64,000 nt of DNA from Nemertoderma westbladi (Eukaryota > Xenacoelomorpha > Nemertodermatida > Nemertodermatidae): NCBI GenBank assembly GCA_032718475.1, contig JAUCBJ010000912.1:1-64000 (forward strand), read 5' to 3'. The stretch's first letter is position 1. The number at the start of each line of letters is the position of its first letter. Under the pieces are notes generated by a model. It was not told where the DNA came from. It made no database searches and was given only the letters and a program-made list of their open reading frames with translations. Of this stretch, positions 1-10,497 are shown piece by piece. Made by a program: the position numbers and the translations under genes.

Positions 1-291
1 GGTAATCAATATAAATCTATCCCGCAAGATAATAATAGGCATACGGAGTATGTGAGGAACTCTTGGAGACATGTCCCAGAATCATCTCGACACCAAAGTC
101 AAACATACCAGCAGTATCAGAAGCACAGAGTGAGTAGACATGATTATCCACATCAACACTTCCCAAACCCTCATCTAAGAGACCAATCTGAACATACCTC
201 GTACCCCAGTAATGACCAATGTGACATAACCTATGACAACAGGTATTACAACCGATCCAACAGAAGTCATATGGCTAGGAATCGTTTTTAA
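1..291 (+). CDS. 3' coding end of an unidentified gene
   Basis: The frame is open from the first base of the window to a TAA at 289-291, giving about 96 residues, so the exon start lies at or before the left edge. The protein is very polar, rich in Arg, His, Asn, Gln, Ser and Tyr, with clusters such as YQQYQKHR and DNRYYNRSNRS and no hydrophobic segment. It looks like an intrinsically disordered C-terminal tail. I recognise no domain. The stop is followed by AT-rich sequence that would suit a 3' UTR. A chance frame is possible, but the length and even polar composition in an AT-rich region favour a real terminal exon. Confidence 0.45.
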   Translation, partial: GNQYKSIPQDNNRHTEYVRNSWRHVPESSRHQSQTYQQYQKHRVSRHDYPHQHFPNPHLRDQSEHTSYPSNDQCDITYDNRYYNRSNRSHMARNRF

Positions 292-1260
292 GCTGGCTCC
301 GAGTATCACAACTGGAGACCTAAATTTCAAAAATGCTGGAAATACGTGTAATATTTTGCAGAGAAGTGAAATCAGTCGCCATAGGTAGCATATGAAGGAT
401 GATTTGCAACATGACAGCAAATTCTATTAAGTTCTAGAACAATGTCAGTGAATCTACCTTTGACTAAAAAAAATGAAAAATTAAACGTTGAATATATGCT
501 AGATACTATTTTCAGTTAATAAGTTTGTGAAGAATTTTAAGTTAATATTTTTTCTGTAGCATGATGCTTGGTTTTCAACATATATACAGTAAGTTTATTA
601 TTTTTTAGTAAAAAATAGATGATTACAGCAGTATCGCATTTACTGACGAAATTTCATATTTTTAAATAAATATAACAGTACTTACTCAGTTTTTAAGACT
701 TGCATTTTAATTTTCACATTTTTTACTCAAAATAGATAGATAGACAATTTGTTGTCAAAGAATAGTTAAGGAATGTCTCGCAAAGTTTATTCATGGGATT
801 TTTCAGTGAATCTAATTTCGCAATAAAAAAATGTCAAATTAATAGTGCTAAAACCCAGCATCACTCTGTAGAACCAATATATTATAAAAAAAATGTAATA
901 TACTATATTAACACTGACACATTGACTTACCTACACATAGTTGCAACACTACAGTGTATACATGAGACATTGTTTCATAATGTTACATATCGAATAACAC
1001 TATTACTGCTATATCTAGCACATACTCACAACAATCAATACCCTACATCTAAACATTAATTATCATTCCATCCTTATATTCAAACGTAATTAACCTGTCA
1101 ATATTGTACTGATACTGTATGTAGAACAAGTAAATTATTATTATTAGTTAGATGTATTTCGTATTAATTAATATGCATTTTATGCTATCGAAATCATTAG
1201 AATAATTGGATCTCGTTGGTAACATATGCTATAGTATAGAATTCAATGAACAATAATTTA
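292..1260. other. AT-rich flank, no gene seen
   Basis: AT-rich sequence downstream of the open frame at 1-291. It may include that gene's 3' UTR; AATAAA-type words occur near 664 and 826. No coding signal, repeat family or RNA gene could be supported. Confidence 0.5.
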
Positions 1261-1379
1261 TAATTGATACTACCACAAGCTATTTGTAAACATCTGCGAC
1301 CAGTTATGATGAATAAATCGATATTGAATAATTATTACTTGGCATTCAACAGCTATAACTCGGATATTTATCGCCTTTT

Positions 1380-2040
1380 TCTCTTGTGGTTGGATGGGGG
1401 AGTGAGTGGAGAAATGTGGGGAGTTATAATGGTCCCGAGTTCGAACCCTGTTGAATATTTTGTTATCTGAAAAATTGCAAAATTAAATTTAGTTACTGGT
1501 GAAAAATAGTAGAAGTTACCTGTAGACACCTCTAGCGTCTGTAAAATAAAGGTTGGTGAAAAATTGCGATTTGAAAAATAGTAGAAGTTACCTGATGCTA
1601 AGTGTAGACACCCGATCACCTGTAAAATAAAGGTTGGTGATTGGAGGAAGGAGTAGCGATGGGTTGGGGGGGGGGGTAGCCTTGCATCGTGAGGTTAGGC
1701 TATGTGAAGATGAATATGCAATGGTTGGTGAAAAATAGCGATTTGAAAAATAGTAGAAGTTACCTGATGCTAAGTGTAGACACCCGAACACCTGTAAAAT
1801 AAAGGTTGGTGATTGGATGCAGTACTAGCGTTGGGTGACTAATAACGCCTCTAGCGGAATAAGCGGGAACTTGAGAAGTTACCATGGTTACGGATGAAAT
1901 GCTGACATCTGATTGGTTGAAATAATAACGACCACAGCTAAAGGTTGAAATGGTGGCTTCTGATTGGATGCAGTACTAGAAATGGATGGTAATGATGGGC
2001 TACGGGTGACCATGATGCAGCGTCATAGCTTCTTATACTA
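1380..2040. repeat. Diverged direct repeats around a 'tagaagttacc' motif
   Basis: The words GAAAAATAGTAGAAGTTACC and GTAAAATAAAGGTTGGTG recur at about 1500, 1575 and 1745 with roughly 75-175 base spacing. A G-run lies at about 1668. A GAGTTCGAACCC word near 1437 resembles a pol III B box, so the block may be the remains of SINE-like units. There is no coding evidence; minus-strand frames here are repeat translations. Confidence 0.45.
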
Positions 2041-2070
2041 CTAACAGCAGTTTGTGAGTGTGCATCGGTT

Positions 2071-2808
2071 ATGAACCTACGACCACTTACATCGAACTCT
2101 ACTGATCCTAATGATACTACTGCTATATCTCCCAGCGACTTCTTATATGGATATCCTCCACCACAGGATAACTTTATTGATTATGCCGCAGTCACTTCCC
2201 CTGATCTTCGCCAAATGCTATATCTACGAGATAAAGTTGGTCGTGACATCTGGAAGGCGTGGAGGGAGAAGTATATGGTGGCTCTGGGCGTTTGGAATCG
2301 AGCATCGAATGTTTCACGACTGCCATGTGTTGGTGCCTTAGTATTGGTAAAACAATGCAGTCCTCGTGGGAAGTGGCCTTTGGCCAGAATTACAAAACTC
2401 TTTATTGGACGGGATGATATTCCTCGTGCGGCGGAGATTCTCCTCAATGGGAAGATAACTACCCGTGGTGTACACTTGCTATATCCGCTGGAAATGGACT
2501 CGATGACTCATGCCAATAATCATGATACCCCAAACCGTGGGGGCGTATCTGTTGGTAACCCAGCGACAATGGTGATTGACTCCCGTAACAATGGTGTATC
2601 AGTTGGTAATGTGGTCCATGATGCTCCGAAACTTGGGACCAAGCTTGTCGTTAAAGACTATAACTCAGCTCCATGTTCACTTGAAGATGGAATAGTTACT
2701 AACACGGAGCCCGCCCCAGGTGTGGGGCTAACAGTACCTGTCGAGACTGCGCCTTATATTTCGAAATATGGCAGACAGGTTAAATGTCCTCCCAGATTTG
2801 GTCAGTAA
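2071..2808 (+). pseudogene. BEL/Pao-type pol C-terminal fragment (DUF5641-like)
   Basis: This 245-residue frame matches the C-terminal region of BEL/Pao LTR-retrotransposon polyproteins, downstream of the integrase core. Visible hallmarks are NLRPLT and SPSDFLYG near the start, DIWKAWREKY around residue 65, the small beta-barrel segment VGALVLVKQ...GKWPLARI around residues 100-125, and TRGVHLLYPLE near 155. The upstream protease, RT, RNase H and integrase core are absent, so this is a truncated relic. The tail after about residue 165 is low in known motifs. A purine-rich tract followed by TTTGTGAAATATT near 3108 could mark a polypurine tract and LTR start, but no second LTR is in the window to test it. 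Confidence 0.75.
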
Positions 2809-3365
2809 TATGAATTGCAATACGTGGTATAATAAAATTAAGTTTGTATCACTATATAACAAAGATTACTTAATTTTTGAAGTTAATATTATTTGTTGTA
2901 TTAGTATTATTGTATTAGTAAGAGAGAAAGAATTGAGTATTGACTTGAAAATTAACTCCAGACTTATTCTGATTCATTGCTAAATATGATGTATTGATGT
3001 ACTGATTATTCTGATTTTATATCTGGTTTTTTGAGTTTTTTTTTAAATTTTATTTGTTGATGGAAATTATTTTCTTCTTTTTTTCGTAGTATTATTAACT
3101 ACGACGTGGGGGTTTGTGAAATATTATTTTCACTTTACCAACCTTTTTGGTTATACTGTAGGTTTTTAGCAGTATCTTATCTTATCTTTTGTGGTTCACA
3201 TTCAGACTGCTTGTTACCTACCGGGTTTTTGGTGTTTATATACCTGATACCTATTTTACTGTATTACAGTATTACCTATATTGCTCGGAGTTTCCTGACA
3301 AATATATACATACAGATATCTGCATACGATTATGATTTTCATATCTTTATTCGTACCAGTATTCT
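2809..3365. other. AT-rich stretch, possible LTR remnant
   Basis: No gene is seen. GACGTGGGGG at about 3103 followed by TTGTGAAATATT could be a polypurine tract and LTR edge of the BEL/Pao relic upstream, but the other LTR is not visible. Confidence 0.3.
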
Positions 3366-3369
3366 ACAA

Positions 3370-4652
3370 CGCTGACTCCTAAAGGCTCAACTCCTAAATG
3401 CTGACTCCTAAAGGCTCGACTCCTAAACGCTGACTCCTAAACGCTGACTCCTAAATGCTGACTCCTAAACGCTGACTCCTAAACGCTGACTCCTAAACGC
3501 TGACTCCTAAAGGCTCGACTCCTAAACGCTGACTCCTAAACGCTGACTCCTAAAGGCTCGACTCCTAAACGCTGACTCCTAAACGCTGACTCCTAAACGC
3601 TGACTCCTAAAGGCTCGACTCCTAAACGCTGACTCCTAAACGCTGACTCCTAAAGGCTCGACTCCTAAACGCTGACTCCTAAACGCTGACTCCTAAACGC
3701 TGACTCCTAAACGCTGACTCCTAAACGCTGACTCCTAAACGCTGACTCCTAAACGCTGACTCCTAAAGGCTCGACTCCTAAACGCTGACTCCTAAACGCT
3801 GACTCCTAAACGCTGACTCCTAAACGCTGACTCCTAAACGCTGACTCCTAAAGGCTCGACTCCTAAACGCTGACTCCTAAACGCTGACTCCTAAAGGCTC
3901 AACTCCTAAACGCTGACTCCTAAACGCTGACTCCTAAAGGCTCGACTCCTAAACGCTGACTCCTAAACGCTGACTCCTAAAGGCTCGACTCCTAAACGCT
4001 GACTCCTAAACGCTGACTCCTAAAGGCTCGACTCCTAAACGCTGACTCCTAAACGCTGACTCCTAAACGCTGACTCCTAAAGGCTCGACTCCTAAACGCT
4101 GACTCCTAAACGCTGACTCCTAAAGGCTCGACTCCTAAACGCTGACTCCTAAACGCTGACTCCTAAACGCTGACTCCTAAACGCTGACTCCTAAAGGCTC
4201 GACTCCTAAACGCTGACTCCTAAACGCTGACTCCTAAAGGCTCGACTCCTAAACGCTGACTCCTAAACGCTGACTCCTAAACGCTGACTCCTAAAGGCTC
4301 GACTCCTAAACGCTGACTCCTAAACGCTGACTCCTAAAGGCTCGACTCCTAAACGCTGACTCCTAAACGCTGACTCCTAAAGGCTCGACTCCTAAATGCT
4401 GACTCCTAAACGCTGACTCCTAAACGCTGACTCCTAAACGCTGACTCCTAAAGGCTCGACTCCTAAACGCTGACTCCTAAACGCTGACTCCTAAACGCTG
4501 ACTCCTAAAGGCTCGACTCCTAAACGCTGACTCCTAAACGCTGACTCCTAAAGGCTCGACTCCTAAACGCTGACTCCTAAACGCTGACTCCTAAAGGCTC
4601 GACTCCTAAACGCTGACTCCTAAACGCTGACTCCTAAAGGCTCGACTCCTAG
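3370..4652 (+). repeat. 14/15-bp minisatellite
   Basis: About 90 units alternate between two forms, CTCCTAAACGCTGA (14 bases) and CTCCTAAAGGCTCGA (15 bases). The 15-base form tends to close groups of two to eight 14-base units, giving a higher-order pattern. Rare single changes (ATGCTGA, GGCTCAA) are seen. It is non-coding: every unit carries a TAA or TGA in some frame. Confidence 0.95.
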
Positions 4653-4669
4653 ACCTATTCTGGCGACAC

Positions 4670-5392
4670 TTCCATAAACGATATGACGTAGATATAAACT
4701 GCACATGGAGATTAAACTGCAATTGTGTCCAAATGAATTGTAATTTGTGTCTCCCGAATCTTGATGACCTACTCAACCCATAATCATTAATCATAATCAA
4801 ACGCCTTACTTAGACCTAAGTGGTATGGACCTACATCAGTTGTTATTTTGATGTAAATCATTATAAGTAAATACTGTACAATATATAATTTTAATGCGAT
4901 CGTTTTATTTAAAAACCAAACCATTTTATATTTTGCTGCTTTATATGAAATTTTATTGAATTTTTAGTCTTTTAGTAAATATTGTACATTATAATAATTG
5001 TAATCCAATCATTTTACTTAGAAACTGTTTGTTATTCTTATGAATTTTACTGTATAGCTAAACCATTTTAAATACAAGCACGTTGTCACAATTTTATAGT
5101 ACTGTTCTGTTATTTTTACTTAATTTTATTGAATTGGCCTACTGTACGTGTAATTTTATTTAATTTTATCGCATAGCCAATACACTTTACTGTATGATTT
5201 ATACAATGAGATACTGCTTGACATTTTATTTGTTTAACATCTTAATGTACATAAATAATCGATCCTAGACATGTGTTATATTGTACAATATAAACTGCTT
5301 TATAAATTCAATACCGTAAAATATTTGAGATAAATTTGTGCGTTGTAAACTCGCTAGGGGGCGACCCCGTAACGTTTTCGTGTAAATCCATT

Positions 5393-5395
<3 letters not shown>
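4670..5395. other. AT-rich stretch, nothing identified
   Basis: This lies between the 14/15-bp array and the TAA microsatellite. It contains several weakly similar TTTTACTTAATTTTATTGAATT-like segments (about 4910-5180) that suggest an old AT-rich repeat. No coding exon of the downstream MRRF gene could be recognised here. Confidence 0.4.

Positions 5396-5458
<63 letters not shown>
5396..5458 (+). repeat. (TAA)n microsatellite
   Basis: About twenty uninterrupted TAA units. The poly-isoleucine frames read on both strands are artefacts of it. Confidence 0.97.
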
Positions 5459-5839
5459 CCTAAAAACTGCTTTACTACAAAGTTTGCAGCACTACTGATA
5501 TTAATCATTTTCATTATTATTAAAATAATTTTTCCTGATATGTTATTACCAATTAAGCAAAAGTCTTCAATTTTATGTGAATATACAACTTACTAGTATC
5601 AGAATTAATGTAGTTAGTAAAATGTAATAAACTGAGAAAATTAAGATAATAATATATTTAGAAGTATCGGGATTGTTGGATATCTTAGGTGACACACAAT
5701 CCAAATGATATCCTCGCCAACCTCTTGACATGCTGGAAGTGAAAAATAGACCGATTGTCCGCCCCATCCCCCACCCCCCCCCCCCCCCCGTAATAATTAC
5801 CTTTATTAGTAAACCTCTCAATGTACTTGTTTCTTTTAG

Positions 5840-6089
5840 TGTGACTCTTGCCCACCGGGAGAAGTTGGCAAAGACCGCCAAGTTACTGGCGGGAAATACA
5901 AAAAGAATTCTGGATAACGTGCGAAACAATACAATGCGACATGCGGAGGGTGCAGTCAAGAGTAATTCCTTAACGCGGGACGATATGGAGCGAATTAAGG
6001 AGGTCATACAGCTGTTACTGAAACGGTACAAGAGTAGGGTTGACGCAATGATGCACGAAAAGCAGAAGGAGTTGGATGGCAGTGTATAA
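5840..6089 (+). CDS. MRRF: Mitochondrial ribosome recycling factor, last coding exon
   Basis: The exon follows a good acceptor (pyrimidine-rich TTTCTTTTAG ending at 5839) and ends at TAA 6087-6089. It enters at codon position 3 and encodes about 82 residues starting VTLAHREKLAKTAKLL. This matches the C-terminal alpha-helical bundle of the RRF family: the VT.EHRE.L.K.A segment, then the R.VR.N.M turn (VRNNTMRH), then a last amphipathic helix (ERIKEVIQLLLKRYKSRVD) and a short K-E-L end. RRF splits post-termination ribosomes with elongation factor G2 in mitochondria. The earlier exons (hinge and beta domain) were not found in the 5.8 kb to the left and probably lie beyond the edge or in small exons I missed. 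Confidence 0.8.
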
Positions 6090-6260
6090 CAGTATATGGC
6101 AGTGTCGCACTACCCGCGCCGCCAGTACAGATGGCTTCGCAAAGTCGCAAGTAGTGTCGCTAAAATTAACAAGAACCTCTCCAATGTATTTAAATTTATT
6201 GTTTAGTTTAACATTTTAGACTTTTGTTTTAATAAATAATTCCATTTACGAATGATTGAT
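6090..6260 (+). other. Probable MRRF 3' UTR
   Basis: It follows the MRRF stop. AATAAATAAT at about 6231 is a plausible poly(A) signal. The next segment (6291-6345) carries a copy of the TGATAGTAACAATGTGTT repeat also seen at 51329, 53170 and 53595. Confidence 0.45.
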
Positions 6261-6748
6261 AATTATTTTATTTTCTAGCACTTTAACAAGCTGTTGATAG
6301 TAACAATGTGTTGGCAAGCTGTATTAACAAGCAGTGCTCTGATTTAAAACACCACTCACTGAATTCTGACAAAGTGCTAGATATAAATATTGAAGTGAGT
6401 ATAGTTAGTTATTTAACCTTGAGTTAATGTGAATGAAAAATAAAGGTTTAGACTCTACGTCATTTAATTAACAGTTAACACAACGCTACGTAATATTTTG
6501 TAGACAAATATAATAATGGTGGGCGGGCGGACAGGAGTGGTTCAATTTTTTTTGAATTATGTTCAATTATAATTATTAGGGGTTGCTTAGTAGCTTTGTG
6601 AATAATCTCTTGTTATATTTGTTCAGTGGGGTCGCGTTTGCGTCTCACGCGCACATTTATCTTGTAATTAGGATCAAAACGTATAGGTTGTCCAGTGGAG
6701 TCACGTTTGGTTTGCCAACGCTGATACGTTTGTAAGTTTGAGCGACGA

Positions 6749-6804
6749 CCAATCAGCATTCAGATCGTTCCGATCCCGATTTGCATAACGTCTAGCTATA
6801 AAAG
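6749..6804 (+). promoter_or_regulatory. CCAAT plus TATA promoter-like block
   Basis: CCAAT (6749-6753) lies about 48 bases before TATAAAAG (6797-6804), followed by a pyrimidine-rich stretch where a start site would be expected. No host gene follows directly. The layout suits the U3/R of a retroelement LTR or an orphan promoter. It lies just left of the inverted 22-mer at 6981. Confidence 0.4.
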
Positions 6805-7351
6805 GGTCTGTTTTCTCACTTTCCTTACCTTCTTGCACCTTCACCCTCTGCTTGCGGAAGCCCCTGACTTTACAACAGTAAAAGTTGTTATATTTTTCGC
6901 GGTATTTTTATCTGTAAATAGTATTTCTGTATTTCTTCAATTTCTGTAATATATCTTAACTTCTAACCGATTCTAACGATAATATGTGGCGGTTGCAGTA
7001 GAAATGACAATTTTCCATTGATGGAAAATGGAGAAGATGTTTTGAGAAAAACGCATTTAAAGTTTTGTGAAAGGTAGAAAGCATATTTAGATCAACAAAA
7101 TAAGAATAAAATATAATATTTCTAGATCAAAATTTTACAACTTATCCAGCTGCCAGAATTTCAGAAACGTAACTTCAGGTCTTAAAAATGTTATGGCGGT
7201 CTGTCCGACTGTCTGTTTGTCCGCCTTTTCCACTTTTAGGATGTAGAATATAACAAAGAACACACTAATTTGCTAAATAATTTAAAGTGGAGGTTTTCCA
7301 GGTCGGTGATTTCATTTCCGATGTAATTTTTCATGTTTCCCAGAGTCTAGT

Positions 7352-7383
7352 ATGTCTGTCTGTCTGTCTGTCTGTCTGTTGTC
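7352..7383 (+). repeat. (GTCT)n microsatellite
   Basis: A short run of TCTG/GTCT units; similar tracts lie at 7491-7506, 9323-9351 and, inverted, 9490-9512. Confidence 0.85.
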
Positions 7384-7516
7384 TGTCAAATATAATAAAA
7401 CACACAAATTTGCTTAAATGTTCGACTTGGGGGTTTTCCAGGTCGGTGATTTCATTTCCCACTACAGTTTTCATGTTTGACAGAATTTAGTCTGTCTGTC
7501 TGTCTATTTACTGTAA

Positions 7517-9315
7517 ATGAGGTATCTGGTCGGAAAAGTTGTGCAAAGGGGCGCCTCAAAGCCGATAGTCCTGAAGAACGTGTTGGGAAGTGGAAAAATC
7601 ACTTCAGCAACTTGCTTGGGCAGCCACCAAACATCGAGGTCAGCCCTACAAGGAACTACTAGTACTACTACTACTACTACTACTACTAGGATCGGCATGC
7701 TGCATTGCAGCTGCATTTTTAAGAATGCTGTGCCGGCTTGTCAACAAAATTGCACCGCCACAACTCCCTATCACCCATGACATTTGCTAGATCATCCGCA
7801 TCTTTAAGGCCAGTGTCCTTTAAGATGCGTCTCAAGAAAGTCATGGGCTGTCCACCATCCTACAAGGAAAATATATGACAAGACACTACTAATCCCAGCG
7901 GAGGTATGGAAAACCGGAGTGCTAAATATACCATTATTGAATGTTTGCAACCGGATGTTAAAAGGGGAAAAGCCACCACCAATTTGGACTAAAGGTCAAC
8001 TAAAGCCTCTCCCCAAGAAAGGAGACCTCGGCATACCAACAAACTATCGTGGGATCTGTCTGCTTGTGGTAGCTGCCAAAATATACAATAAAATGATTCT
8101 ATATAGGATTATGCCTCACAGAGAAACTACTGCGTAAGAGCCAAAACGGATTTCGACCAAGTAGATCAACAATAGCTCAGATACTTGCACTACGGAGACT
8201 GATTCAAGGAATTAAGTCAAAGAATCTCCCCGCAGTCATGACTTTTGTGGACTTCAAGAAGGCATTCGACTCCATCCATAGAGGTAAAATGCTTGAAATC
8301 CTAAGAGCTTATGGAATACCAGAAGTAATTGTTGCTGGCATTGGATTGTTATATTGTGACACAGAAGCGCAGGTACTCTCACCAGATGGTGAAACTGAGT
8401 TTTTCTCAATCCTGGCTGGCGTACTGCAAGGTGACACATTAGCACCATTACTATTTGTAACTGTGCTGGATTGCGCAATGAGGACGGCCACAAAGGGTGA
8501 AGATCTGGGATTCACACTTCAAGAACGCAGAAGTAGTAGATATCCGGCAACTACAGTCACAGACACCGACTTTGCGGATGACATCGCCCTGCTCTCTAAT
8601 ACGCTAGCAGATGCACAGCTTCTACTAAATAAAGTGGAGAGGGCTGCTAAGGAGGTTGGATTGCATATAAATGCTACCAAGACCGAATTCATGACCTTTA
8701 ATGTTGATGGAAACTTGACAACCATTGATAATAATCAACTAAGGAAGGTCGATGACTTCCAGTACCTTGGATCATGGATAGAGAGTAGCAAAAAGGACAT
8801 AGAAGTTAGGAAAGCAAAGGCTTGGGTAGCTCTATCAAAAATGGATACCATCTGGAAATCAGATCTCTCCAGGCACCTGAAGACTAAGTTCTTTCGAGCC
8901 ACAGTGGAAAGTGTATTTTTATACGGGGGTGAGACCTGGACACTGACTAAATCACTTGAACAACGAATTGATGGTTGCTACACAAGACTACTAAGGGCAG
9001 CCCTAAACATCAGCTGGAGATAACACATGACAAACGCCGAGCTTTATGGTACAATACCACCTGTATCAACCACCCTCCGTGAACGCAGATTAAGATTCAG
9101 TGGGCACTGCTAGCGAAGTAAAGACGAGGTCATACCAGATCTACTTCTCTGGCAACCAACTCATGGAAAGCGTAGTCGTGGACGACCTGCCATAACATAT
9201 ATAGATCAACTTGAAAGGGATACTGAACTTGGGAGAAACGAAATTGCGACAACTATGGAGAATCGGGAAGCCTGGAAGGATCTCATTTCCACTGTCCGAG
9301 TTCGCTCGACCTAGT
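7517..9315 (+). mobile_element. LINE-B copy 1 (non-LTR retrotransposon), broken
   Basis: This is a 5'-truncated LINE whose reverse transcriptase is about 97 percent alike to the copy at 51602-53134. The frame at 8238-9023 shows RT motif A (FVDFKKAFDS), motif B (GVLQGDTLAPLLF), the catalytic FADD, then FQYLGSWIES and the C-terminal YGGETWTLT region. Against copy 2 it has: a LINE-A insertion at 7656-7858, a deletion of about 95 bases near 7888, a small deletion breaking the frame near 8116, a stop at 9021 (CAA to TAA) and a stop at 9111 (TGG to TAG). The 3' end is a short (TAG)n tail at about 9311. It is clearly dead. Confidence 0.9.
7656..7858 (-). mobile_element. LINE-A 3' fragment nested in LINE-B, with target duplication
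   Basis: The minus strand encodes the last residues of LINE-A (DANDL..., end KPAQHS) and its 3' UTR with a (TAG)n tail, here read as (CTA)n at 7660-7687. It is bounded by direct 11-base repeats CCTACAAGGAA at 7645-7655 and 7859-7869, a typical target-primed insertion duplication. So LINE-A jumped into LINE-B after LINE-B had landed here. Confidence 0.9.
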
Positions 9316-9840
9316 AGTAGTAGTCTGTCTATTTGTTTGTTTGTCTGTCTGGTGTCGGTCAAAATATAAGAAAGCCCTCTAAGTGACTAATATTTTAGCT
9401 ATGGGGTATTTCTGGTCTGTGATTTCATTTTTGATGTCAGTTTTCATGTTTGGATGAATCTAGTCTGTCTGTTGTATACATTTGACAGAAAGACCGACAG
9501 ACAGACAGAAAGTCTAGATTCCGCCAAACATGAAAACTGAAATCAGAAATGACGTCACCGAATAGGAAAACCCCCATATCGAAAATATTAACGTTGTGAT
9601 GTGCTTCATTATTGTCAGACTACGTCATTAACAAACATTCCTTACAGCTTACCTTTTGAGCAGGAAGATTCAAATTACGATATTTTATCAAACCTCCGTG
9701 TAGTCTTGGGGATTTTACAAAAGCAAAAATATATCTAGAGATTAAACCAAGTATACCATTAGAAAGCTACAAAATGAGATGTATTCCAAAAATTTGATTT
9801 TTGAGTCATGTGTCCTTTCTACTGCAACCGCCACATATTT

Positions 9841-10495
9841 CCGGCAGTTCTCAACGGTCAACTTGTTTTCTTCTCAACGCCCCTTCCTATGTACTGTACA
9901 GTCCACTTCATCGAACCCTTAACAGGACGTGTCTAATCGCCCTCTCACTTGGTAAGACCCGACGGAACAGGTGCAGTCTCCCTCTCTCCCTCTCACAACT
10001 CGCAGCTTAGTTAAGTAATAATATTTCATTTTTCCTAATAAATAAAAGGTCAACATTTAGGGACATGTATTAAATAGGGCTCTGTTATCTTATGTTATCC
10101 AAATATTTAACAACTGCCTCAATTCGCTCTGGATAAAATTTAAACACAATTATTTGCCTTATTTTTTTTCTTTAATTTTAATTATTTTTGTTTATTTTTC
10201 GAGCTTTCACAGCATCCACTTTCAATTCTGGCCGTAACTTTCCTCATAACAATAACATAACAACAATAATAAACACATTCACATGTAAGTCATTTATTGA
10301 TCTGACTAACTATAAAGCAACTCTGGGGTGCAAATTGGTGTGACTCTATAATAGAGTCCACTACAAACTCTACTCATATAAATAAATAACAACTACATTT
10401 AATTTATATAGAACAAAAGGAAATTTCTGTATCCGTAATGTTGCGACAAGTAGTCAGTAGGGGTGTACTTGAGACCAAGCGAATTGCGTCGAGTC
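9841..10495. other. Intergenic stretch, nothing identified
   Basis: Pyrimidine-rich at 9955-10005 and AT-rich afterwards. No exon, repeat family or RNA gene was recognised. Confidence 0.4.
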
Positions 10496-10497
10496 TA

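Larger units (their letters stand above)
6981..9840. mobile_element. Possible TIR-bounded element with nested LINEs
   Basis: ATATGTGGCGGTTGCAGTAG at 6983 recurs inverted at about 9818-9838. Between them lie three related blocks around the phrase TTTTCCAGGTCGGTGATTTC (about 7293, 7436 and a diverged one at 9405), each with a (GTCT)n tract and a TTTTCATGTTT word, plus an inverted copy at 9483-9575. LINE-B and, within it, LINE-A are inserted in the middle. The short inverted termini could be the TIRs of a DNA transposon. No transposase frame is visible, so it would be non-autonomous. Confidence 0.4.

Noticed and set aside
5308-5596. Poly-isoleucine frames
   Set aside because: Translations of the (TAA)n microsatellite.
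5573-6031. 152-residue minus-strand frame
   Set aside because: It is the antisense shadow of the MRRF exon.
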